Positions 1-5,106 of a stretch of DNA of 8,365 nt are shown here, piece after piece. This DNA is from Planctomycetota bacterium (lineage in GTDB: Bacteria > Planctomycetota > Phycisphaerae > Sedimentisphaerales > SM23-30), in assembly GCA_022705365.1 (NCBI GenBank), contig JAKJEP010000043.1, positions 267 through 8,631 of the forward strand, in the 5' to 3' direction. Numbering within the stretch: the first letter of the stretch is position 1; every line of letters begins with the position of its first letter. A program made the position numbers and the translations under genes. Under the pieces are notes generated by a model. The model made no database searches. It worked only from the letters and a program-made list of their open reading frames with translations, and had not been told where the DNA came from.

Positions 1-118
1 GCTGCTCCAATAGATGTTAGTATATGAATTTTTCCTGTTTTTTCAATTCAAAAAGGATTGTGAAGATTGGATTTACAGATTGGCAAGCCGGCCGCCCCCA
101 CCGAGAGAAGAAAAGGAC

Positions 119-147
119 TGGTCAGGCGGGGGGCTTTCTGGTATAAT
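119..147 (+). promoter_or_regulatory. Candidate sigma-70-type promoter for the protease gene
   Basis: An extended -10 element TGGTATAAT lies at 139-147, with a perfect TATAAT at 142-147. A -35-like TGGTCA at 119-124 (4 of 6 matches to TTGACA) precedes it with a 17-nt spacer. Transcription would begin near 154, giving a 5' leader of about 130 nt that contains the 41-nt element at 217-257 ahead of the protease start. The extended -10 is the strongest promoter-like match I found in the window. Planctomycete promoters are poorly standardised, so the call rests on resemblance to the general bacterial consensus only. Confidence 0.55.
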
Positions 148-216
148 AAAAACCATATGAAACGTGACGGAACCTCCAAAAGTCGATTTAGACATCCAAA
201 AACGGCTCTGGCTCCC

Positions 217-257
217 CAATAACAAGGGGTCGAAGAGCTTTTGACGCTGGCGTCAAA
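217..257 (+). repeat. 41-nt duplicated intergenic element, copy 1 (possible structured leader RNA)
   Basis: This stretch aligns without gaps to 3587-3627, with 36 of 41 positions identical. It contains a hairpin GTCGAAG-AGC-TTTTGAC (229-245; two G-T pairs beside the end A-T/C-G pairs, plus one inner G-T). It is followed by GCTGGCGTCAAA, which completes a perfect 18-bp palindrome TTTGACGCTGGCGTCAAA (240-257). The hairpin and the palindrome share bases and so exclude each other if folded as RNA. The element lies in the predicted leader of the protease mRNA, 28 nt before the ATG at 286. I do not recognise it as a known riboswitch or family; its function is unknown. In copy 2 the palindrome has a mismatch but the hairpin is kept. 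Confidence 0.75.
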
Positions 258-285
258 CGTTGTTTGGTTTCCATTAGCCAGGTTG

Positions 286-2055
286 ATGATGAAAAAACGG
301 TTTATTGGTATTGGGAATGCCTTATTCGCCCTCTGGTGGATTGTCCAGGGTTCCTCTCCCGTCTGGGCACAGCCCAACACCGAACCGGCTGGTCTGGATA
401 CCATTGGAGTTCGGGAACTGATTGCCATCCAGCCGAACCTGACCGGCCAACTGGTAAGTGTCGGCCTGGTGGAATTGCCCGAAATCAGCGATGCCAATCA
501 GCCCTGCTATGCCTTTTTACCCAACTTCGAGCATCGGGCCTTTTCGCACTTGAACCTGGAAGGTTTGTATTATTACGACAACCCCCATCGGCCCCCCTGT
601 TATTCCCGCCATGCCACCATGATCGCCGGGATCCTGTTCGGCCATGATGAGCAGGCCGCCCTGAACGGTCTGGGTGCCTTTACCTACCGCGGTATCGTGC
701 CGGACGCCGCCGCCCATGTCTATGAAGCCAACTGGTTTATCTATAAACAGGCCGCCCATGTTGCTTCCCCGACCCTCAACGACGATGTCCTGAGCATAAG
801 CTGGGGAACCGATGCCGCGGACCGCATTACCATGTGGTGGCAGTGGGGCTTCGATGCCCTCGTGGAACGCGACAGCACGGTGATGGTCGCTGGCTGCGGT
901 AATGGAACGGATGGTTTTACCGGCATCAGCAAGCCCTCCTGGGGGTACAATGTCATTAGCGTCGGGACCGCTGGCAATCTGGGCCGGTTTCCCGATAATC
1001 TCCGCTATGCAGGTCCGCCAGCTGCACAAGACAGCAGTTTCGGTCCCACCGACGACGGCCGGTGCAAGCCCGATCTGATTGCCTGTGGTTTCAGCCTGGG
1101 TCCCAGCGCTGATTCGCTCTCCGATTATTGCCATGACCGGCAATCCAAAAGTTTCAGCAGCTTTGCCGCTCCCCAGGTCGCAGGCGCCGCCGCCTTGCTC
1201 ATCGACGCCGCCCGCCAAAATATGATTCCCGACGGTGACGATCCCCGGGTCATCAAAGCCCTGCTGCTCAACGGCGCCCAAAAACTCCTCGGCTGGCATA
1301 AGGGCCTGGTGGACTCCAATGACGACGCCGCGGTGCCGCTGGATTATCAGCAGGGGGCCGGACTGGTCAATGTCATGGCCTCCTATCAGCAGTTGATGGC
1401 CGGGGCCTCCAACAGCCCGGCTAGCGGCGAAAATATGGGCTGGGATTTAAATCGTCTCAGTCTCGATCCGAACGATCAGGACGCTGTCCAGGTCTATTTC
1501 ATGCCCCAGACTCTGCTGCCGGGCCGATACCTTCACGCCACTCTGTGCTGGTACCTAAGTTATGAAATTAAAGGAATTTACCGCCCTCTGCCTTTGCATG
1601 ACCTCCGCCTGGAATTGTGGACCGTAAACGAATACGGGCAACTGGATACCCTGCTGGATTATTCGGACAGCCCCGTCGATAATGTCGAACATATCTATTT
1701 TCAGAATCCCACCGAACAGTATGTCGCCTTGGTTGTGCGGGGCATTCCCGACCCGGATCATCCTGCCGATTACGAAACCTTCGCCCTGGCCTTTTCAGAG
1801 GTGGACTCTTACTGGCAGGGCGACCGGCTGGCCGGGGATTTGAATCTGGACGGCCTGGTCGATCAGCAGGACATCGCCGCCTTACTCCGCTGCTGGCGTC
1901 TGACCAGGACAGAATCAGCCCCCGTAGCCCTGCAAAATTACCCCGCCGGTGATATCAATTTCGATGGGACCATCAACATGGCCGACCTGCAAACCCTTCT
2001 CCAGCAATGGCAACAGCGTAGTCCCTGGCATGCAGGTCACTACGCTGTGCAATGA
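286..2055 (+). CDS. Secreted subtilisin-like (S8) serine protease with C-terminal dockerin
   Basis: Predicted exported endopeptidase of 589 aa. Residues 1-28 form a signal peptide (MMKKR, a hydrophobic stretch, then VWA|Q as a signal peptidase I site). The S8 core spans about 40-370. Its His is in SRHATMIAGI (H109), the oxyanion Asn in VAGCGNG (N206), the family SWG at 172-174, and the Ser in SSFAAPQVAG (S292). The position that normally holds the catalytic Asp reads VGLVE (E63). A beta-rich segment at about 385-505 resembles pre-peptidase/jelly-roll domains. Two calcium-loop repeats at 516-575 (GDLNLDG and GDINFDG) make a dockerin. Only some 30 residues separate the signal peptide from the core, too few for a usual inhibitor propeptide. 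ATG 286 or ATG 289 fits; AGG at 280-282 favours 289 slightly. An upstream TTG at 241 would add 15 residues and spoil the signal peptide. Convergent with atpK. Confidence 0.9.
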   Translation: MMKKRFIGIGNALFALWWIVQGSSPVWAQPNTEPAGLDTIGVRELIAIQPNLTGQLVSVGLVELPEISDANQPCYAFLPNFEHRAFSHLNLEGLYYYDNPHRPPCYSRHATMIAGILFGHDEQAALNGLGAFTYRGIVPDAAAHVYEANWFIYKQAAHVASPTLNDDVLSISWGTDAADRITMWWQWGFDALVERDSTVMVAGCGNGTDGFTGISKPSWGYNVISVGTAGNLGRFPDNLRYAGPPAAQDSSFGPTDDGRCKPDLIACGFSLGPSADSLSDYCHDRQSKSFSSFAAPQVAGAAALLIDAARQNMIPDGDDPRVIKALLLNGAQKLLGWHKGLVDSNDDAAVPLDYQQGAGLVNVMASYQQLMAGASNSPASGENMGWDLNRLSLDPNDQDAVQVYFMPQTLLPGRYLHATLCWYLSYEIKGIYRPLPLHDLRLELWTVNEYGQLDTLLDYSDSPVDNVEHIYFQNPTEQYVALVVRGIPDPDHPADYETFALAFSEVDSYWQGDRLAGDLNLDGLVDQQDIAALLRCWRLTRTESAPVALQNYPAGDINFDGTINMADLQTLLQQWQQRSPWHAGHYAVQ

Positions 2056-2074
2056 TGGTGATTTTTTTGTAATA

Positions 2075-2091
2075 GGTTTGTTTGCCAAACC
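2075..2091. terminator. Hairpin between convergent protease and atpK genes (weak terminator candidate)
   Basis: A perfect 6-bp inverted repeat GGTTTG/CAAACC with a 5-nt loop lies in the 53-nt gap between the two stop codons. The seven T bases at 2062-2068 stand before the stem on the plus strand and read as A on the minus strand. Neither transcript therefore has the U-tract of a standard intrinsic terminator. Its position suits a bidirectional stop or RNA 3'-end barrier, but the sequence support is weak. Confidence 0.3.
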
Positions 2092-2108
2092 CTGGTATAT
2101 GCCGGTTT

Positions 2109-2579
2109 CTATTTGGGGATCATCAGCAGCATGAATACCATGCCGAACAGGCCGACCGTTTCCACAATCCCCATCGCGATAATCATAAAGGCCAGCCCTT
2201 TGCCTTCGCCTTCGGAGATGGCCCGGCAGGCTGCCGCCCCAATCAACCCCTGCGACCAGGCGCTGATGAATTCCGCCAAACCGCCCCCCAGCGCTATCCC
2301 CAGAAAAGTCCCGCCATGCGCGGCCACGATTTCCGGATTGTCAATAATCCCCCCTTTCAGACCGATCAGCATCAGAACAAACGCATAAATCGTCTGCGAC
2401 AGCGGCATACCGGTAAGAATAATATAGGAAAAATTCAGCGGTTTGCCCGCCTTGGCTTCTTTGGCCCACGCCCCAGCCGCCGCCCGGCCAGCCGCCCCAA
2501 TCCCCAACGCACTGCCCAAAGCGCCCAATCCCAATAACAATCCCAATCCCAACTGGCCGAAAAACACCGAACTTTCCAT
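2109..2579 (-). CDS. atpK: V-type ATP synthase subunit K (membrane rotor ring proteolipid)
   Basis: This is the ion-carrying rotor ring subunit of the V-type ATPase membrane sector. The protein has 156 aa, the usual length of the duplicated, four-helix K subunit. It consists of two Gly/Ala-rich hairpins (about 5-75 and 88-155). The second-half outer helix carries the ion-binding carboxylate (E140 in GIVETVGLFG); the first half has no acidic residue at the matching place, so there is one carboxylate per four helices. S61-Q62 (MPLSQ), Q110 (WSQG) and E140 match the Na+ ligands T64, Q65, Q110 and E139 described for E. hirae NtpK, which suggests Na+ transport (inference). The start is supported by AAGGAG (complement of 2589-2594) 9 nt upstream; the stop is TAG. 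It is transcribed alone, opposite to the other V-ATPase genes. In Chlamydia-type clusters K is normally the last gene after D and I on the same strand. Confidence 0.95.
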   Translation of the reverse strand: MESSVFFGQLGLGLLLGLGALGSALGIGAAGRAAAGAWAKEAKAGKPLNFSYIILTGMPLSQTIYAFVLMLIGLKGGIIDNPEIVAAHGGTFLGIALGGGLAEFISAWSQGLIGAAACRAISEGEGKGLAFMIIAMGIVETVGLFGMVFMLLMIPK

Positions 2580-2607
2580 AAAAACTTACTCCTTATTGAG
2601 TTACGTA

Positions 2608-2622
2608 ATCCGTGCTACGGAT
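2608..2622 (-). promoter_or_regulatory. Hairpin in the atpK leader
   Basis: A perfect inverted repeat ATCCGT-GCT-ACGGAT (6-bp stem, 3-nt loop) lies 29 nt upstream of the atpK ATG and 14 nt before its ribosome binding site. It could stabilise the leader or serve as a protein-binding site. No U-tract follows, so it is not an attenuator of the standard kind. Confidence 0.4.
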
Positions 2623-2650
2623 CTCTTTTCGTTTCATCTGCTGTATTTTC

Positions 2651-2665
2651 GGATGACGAGCATCC
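2651..2665. promoter_or_regulatory. Second small inverted repeat in the atpK / kinase divergent region
   Basis: GGATG-ACGAG-CATCC is a perfect 5-bp inverted repeat with a 5-nt loop, 28 nt farther upstream of atpK than the ATCCGT hairpin. It may form a tandem leader structure with it. At 5 bp it could also be chance; the main reason to list it is the pairing with its neighbour. Confidence 0.25.
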
Positions 2666-2773
2666 CAAAAACAGCCAATGCTCCCTTTTTCGTGAATCCA
2701 CAGTACACGATTTTGCTATTATCGGATGAACCAGACCCCAAACACAATTTTTTCTGGTAATGTTTTTCTCCGA

Positions 2774-2782
2774 TGCTACAAT
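2774..2782 (+). promoter_or_regulatory. Candidate extended -10 promoter for the kinase-like gene
   Basis: TGCTACAAT is an extended -10 (TACAAT matches TATAAT in 5 of 6 positions). It has only a poor -35 (TGGTAA at 2755-2760, 16-nt spacer). The predicted start near 2789 would give a leader of about 57 nt for the gene at 2846. A similar TGCTATTAT occurs at 2714-2722 without any -35. The rest of the 266-nt divergent region (2580-2845) shows no open reading frame with family resemblance. Confidence 0.4.
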
Positions 2783-2845
2783 TATCCCAGTTAATTAGTA
2801 AAGTCAGGTCCGATAAGCCTATACTGCTTTAAAAAGAGGTTTCTA

Positions 2846-3562
2846 ATGCCGCTTCCCGATGCTGGTAATAATGGATTAGAACGTTTAGTTGAAAAACGAA
2901 TCGACCAATGGCATACCGAACAGAATCAAGTCCTCAAACTTCCCCACCTGGAAGAAGGCCAGGCGGAAATCGACTATATCACCATCAGCCGGGAAACCGC
3001 CAGCGGAGGCGAAGAAGTGGCTGCCATTCTGGCCGATTTGCTCGCCTGGCAGGTCTATGACAAGGTTATTCTTGACTACATGGCCGAAAACATGAATGTC
3101 CATAAGGAAGTGGTCGAAAGCGTCGATGAAAACGCCTCCGTCTGGATCGGCAACTGGCTCAAATCCCTCTTCAAAGACCGCCCCGAAAAACAGTCCGATT
3201 ACTGCCGCCATCTGGTCAATACCCTGCTGATTATCGCCCAGCATAAAAAAGCCATTATTATCGGACGGGCCGCCGGCTTGGTACTTCCACACGAAAAAGG
3301 CATAAGTGTCAGAGTCATAGCACCTTATGAATTGCGTTGCCAACGCTGGGCCGAACAAAAAAATATCCCTCTCAAAGAAGCCCAGGCCCAGGTAAAAAAA
3401 TTCGACACGGCCCAGAGGGCCTTTGTCAAAAGCTTCCTGAGCGAAGATATCGACGATCCCAATCATTACGATATCATCTGCAGTACCGAAAAACTCAGCC
3501 CCACCTCCGTCGCCAAACTCATCTGGCGAACCCTGGATCAGCGCCAAATGCCCACCAGCTAA
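2846..3562 (+). CDS. Cytidylate kinase-like protein
   Basis: The 238-aa protein resembles the cytidylate kinase-like (Cytidylate_kin2) family of P-loop nucleoside monophosphate kinases. These are related to the CMP/dCMP kinases, but their substrates are mostly untested. An N-terminal extension of about 42 residues comes first. The motif ITISRETASGGEE (46-57 region) then takes the place of the family's ISREYGSGG nucleotide-binding start, followed by the LADLLAWQVYDKVIL block. AIIIGRAAGLVL (136-147) matches the conserved VGRCA-like strand-turn. DTAQRAFVKSFLSEDIDDPNHYDIIC (187-212) matches the family's C-terminal R/F/D...YD pattern. The first Gly of the usual GSGG is Ala (A52), so the loop is slightly off consensus. 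ATG 2846 has AAAGAGG at 2833-2839, 6 nt upstream. The gene sits between divergent atpK and atpE. A metabolic link to the ATPase is not evident. It is not the housekeeping cmk with any certainty. Confidence 0.8.
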   Translation: MPLPDAGNNGLERLVEKRIDQWHTEQNQVLKLPHLEEGQAEIDYITISRETASGGEEVAAILADLLAWQVYDKVILDYMAENMNVHKEVVESVDENASVWIGNWLKSLFKDRPEKQSDYCRHLVNTLLIIAQHKKAIIIGRAAGLVLPHEKGISVRVIAPYELRCQRWAEQKNIPLKEAQAQVKKFDTAQRAFVKSFLSEDIDDPNHYDIICSTEKLSPTSVAKLIWRTLDQRQMPTS

Positions 3563-3586
3563 TCCGCCTGTTTCACCGGTTTTTCA

Positions 3587-3627
3587 CAATAAAAAGGGGT
3601 AGAAAAACTTTTTACGCTGGCGTCAAA
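3587..3627 (+). repeat. 41-nt duplicated intergenic element, copy 2
   Basis: Second copy of the element at 217-257, located 25 nt after the kinase-like stop codon and 95 nt before atpE. The hairpin reads GTAGAAA-AAC-TTTTTAC (3599-3615). Relative to copy 1 the third pair changes from C-G to A-T on both sides, and the innermost G-T becomes A-T, so pairing is preserved. The 3' block GCTGGCGTCAAA is identical. The 18-bp palindrome of copy 1 has one mismatch here (T3613 opposite C3624). Read on the minus strand the hairpin is followed by CCCCTTTTT, which looks terminator-like, but no minus-strand gene runs through here. Confidence 0.75.
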
Positions 3628-3638
3628 TATAGGTCCAT

Positions 3639-3652
3639 TTTAATCTTATGCT
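3639..3652 (+). promoter_or_regulatory. Weak -10-like sequences upstream of atpE
   Basis: TTTAAT (3639-3644, 5 of 6 matches to TATAAT) and TATGCT (3647-3652) lie downstream of the 41-nt element, but neither has a recognisable -35. If a promoter for the V-ATPase operon exists here it would probably need an activator. Alternatively the operon is read from the promoter of the kinase-like gene. Confidence 0.2.
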
Positions 3653-3675
3653 GTTAATTTGCCGAAAATTATATG

Positions 3676-3688
3676 GTTAAAGTTTAAC
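3676..3688. promoter_or_regulatory. Perfect AT-rich palindrome upstream of atpE (operator candidate)
   Basis: GTTAAA-G-TTTAAC is a perfect 6+1+6 palindrome ending 34 nt before the atpE ATG. Such a short, tightly spaced AT-rich repeat suits a dimeric repressor site better than an RNA hairpin, since the loop would be a single base. No regulator gene is in the window. Confidence 0.35.
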
Positions 3689-3722
3689 TTTGTACGAAAA
3701 TTTTGCCAGTAGAGGTTTCACT

Positions 3723-4355
3723 ATGACAGAAACGATTGAAACATTCGTATCCCGACTGCACCAGGAGGGGATCCAGGCCGGCAACGCGGAAGCCGAAAAA
3801 ATCCAGGCGCAGGCCCGCCGGCAAGCAGATCAAATCATCCAGGACGCCCGCCAGCAGGCCCAGCAAATCCTCACCCAGGCCCAGGCGGAAGCCGCTTCCT
3901 CCCTCGAAAAAGGCAAGACCGAACTGCAATTGGCCGCCCGGGATACCATCTTAACCCTCCGCTCCAAAATCATACAGATCCTCCAGACCGTTCTGCGGGG
4001 AGCGGTCAAACCCGCCCTAGAAGACGGCGAGTTTCTCCGCTCGCTCCTGCGGGATATCGTGATGCAATATGCCCAGGCAGACAGCGAAAAAGGCCGCCAA
4101 ATCAAGATTAACCTTACCCAGGATCAGTACAAAAAACTGGCGGATTGGGCCATTGAAAAGGCACACCAGGCCGTCCAGGAAATGGGCATGAGCCTGGATT
4201 TGAAAGGCACTCTCCACCAGCCGGGTTTTGAATACCAGGTGGGCGACGCCACCGTCGAAGTAACCGTGGAATCAACCGTACAAATGCTCATGCAGTTTGT
4301 CAGCCCCGCCCTGACCGACCTCCTGGAGCAGGCAGAAAAAAATATTCCTTCGTAA
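3723..4355 (+). CDS. atpE: V-type ATP synthase subunit E (peripheral stalk)
   Basis: This 210-aa subunit forms the outer stalk that holds the A3B3 head still against the membrane part. Residues about 15-75 are an Ala/Gln/Glu-rich, Gly-free helix with repeated AEA/QAQ/ARQQAQQ blocks, as expected for the long stalk coiled coil. Residues about 80-205 form the globular domain (LRSKIIQILQTVLRGAVKPALED; GDATVEVTVESTVQMLMQFVSPAL), which binds the head. ATG 3723 is chosen because AGAGG (3711-3715) stands 7 nt before it and the protein then begins directly with the stalk helix. An in-frame TTG at 3690 would add 11 residues and overlap the palindrome region. It is the first gene of the plus-strand ATPase operon, followed 11 nt later by the DUF2764 gene. 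No separate subunit G/H, its usual partner in archaeal-type enzymes, is seen. Confidence 0.92.
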   Translation: MTETIETFVSRLHQEGIQAGNAEAEKIQAQARRQADQIIQDARQQAQQILTQAQAEAASSLEKGKTELQLAARDTILTLRSKIIQILQTVLRGAVKPALEDGEFLRSLLRDIVMQYAQADSEKGRQIKINLTQDQYKKLADWAIEKAHQAVQEMGMSLDLKGTLHQPGFEYQVGDATVEVTVESTVQMLMQFVSPALTDLLEQAEKNIPS

Positions 4356-4366
4356 GGATTTTCCGG

Positions 4367-5071
4367 ATGTCCGGGATCAATTATTATCTGTTGTCCGCCT
4401 TGCCGGGCCTGGGGGAACCGGGCAGCACTCCGCCGATTACCCGGCAGGAGCTGTACAAAATGGTTTCCGCCAGCCCCGCTGCGGCCCGATTGCTGGAAGC
4501 CCTTTTTCTGGGGGATGATCTCCTCCAGCGGCAGGCTCTTCTCGCCGGCCAGGACAGCCAGCCGGAACCGCTCCTCCTGACCCCCTCCCAAATCCGTGGG
4601 GAACAGCCGCTTCCCGATTTTCTGACAATCCCATCTTCGGATTCCCCCCGGCGAATCCCCGAAGACCAGATCTGGAACGCCTACTATCACTGGGCGGCTC
4701 AGCAGGCCAAACAAGCCGGCAGTCGGTTTCTTGCCCGCTGGATTGCACAGGAGGTAGCGCTGCGGAATACCCTGGTTCTGGCCCGGGCCAAAGCCCTGGA
4801 ACTGGAACCATCCGAATATCTGGTTGCCGACGAACTGGCCGACCCGGATGCGGATTTTACCGCCCTCCTTAATGAATGGGGACTGGCCAAAAATCCCTTG
4901 CAGGGCGAACGGCTTCTGGATGACTATCGCTGGAGATGGCTCAAAGACCACGAATCGTGGTTTCGTTTTACCGATGATGAACTTCTCGCCTATGCGGCCC
5001 AACTGATGCTCCTGGAGCGCTGGCATCGGCTGAATAAGGCGGAAGCACAGGAACAGAGTGTACAAAAATAA
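4367..5071 (+). CDS. DUF2764 family protein of V-ATPase operons
   Basis: The 234-aa protein begins SGINYYLLSALPGLG, the start typical of DUF2764 proteins. These are found between atpE and atpA in simplified V-ATPase clusters of Chlamydiae, Bacteroidetes, spirochaetes and others; no function is established. It is predicted soluble and mostly helical, with no signal peptide, membrane segment or metal motif. The segment at about 105-190 (QQAKQAGSRFLARWIAQEVALRN, then LVLARAKALELEPSEYLV) recalls the repeated helical unit of subunit C/d (pattern ...iD..Nl..llRaK...). Since subunit C is otherwise absent, a role as the shaft-to-ring adaptor is plausible (inference). ATG 4367 has AAGGA (4354-4358), overlapping the atpE stop, 8 nt upstream. 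The stop TAA overlaps an ATG at 5071 that opens a tiny frame ahead of atpA. Confidence 0.88.
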   Translation: MSGINYYLLSALPGLGEPGSTPPITRQELYKMVSASPAAARLLEALFLGDDLLQRQALLAGQDSQPEPLLLTPSQIRGEQPLPDFLTIPSSDSPRRIPEDQIWNAYYHWAAQQAKQAGSRFLARWIAQEVALRNTLVLARAKALELEPSEYLVADELADPDADFTALLNEWGLAKNPLQGERLLDDYRWRWLKDHESWFRFTDDELLAYAAQLMLLERWHRLNKAEAQEQSVQK

Positions 5072-5106
5072 TGAAATTTCCTTACCAAGCTGGAAAGGGT
5101 AATTGA
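5071..5106 (+). CDS. Possible 11-codon mini-ORF between the DUF2764 gene and atpA
   Basis: An ATG overlaps the DUF2764 stop (TAATG) and opens MKFPYQAGKGN, ending in TGA at 5104-5106, directly before the GTG start of atpA and in the same frame. It has no good ribosome binding site of its own, so it would depend on ribosomes ending at the upstream stop. It may be a translational-coupling device that delivers ribosomes to atpA, or chance. No similarity to any known leader peptide is apparent. Confidence 0.25.
   Translation: MKFPYQAGKGN

Noticed and set aside
94..134. GCCCCC (94-99) and GGGGGC (129-134) as a terminator stem for an upstream gene
   Set aside because: The 29-nt loop is long and only TTT follows; no upstream gene is visible to support it.
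241..285. TTG at 241 as the start of the protease
   Set aside because: It lies inside the repeated element and adds 15 residues ahead of an otherwise classic MMKKR signal peptide; ATG 286/289 is better.
517..1299. A 260-codon minus-strand open frame opposite the protease
   Set aside because: Shadow frame; the plus strand encodes an unmistakable S8 protease over the same bases.
2885..3547. A 220-codon minus-strand open frame opposite the kinase-like gene
   Set aside because: Phe/Gly/Asp-rich shadow of the plus-strand gene, without motifs.
3690..3722. TTG at 3690 as the start of atpE
   Set aside because: No ribosome site precedes it; ATG 3723 has AGAGG at the right distance and starts the stalk helix directly.
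4124..5065. A 313-codon minus-strand open frame opposite atpE and the DUF2764 gene
   Set aside because: It spans two well-supported plus-strand genes and has no family resemblance.
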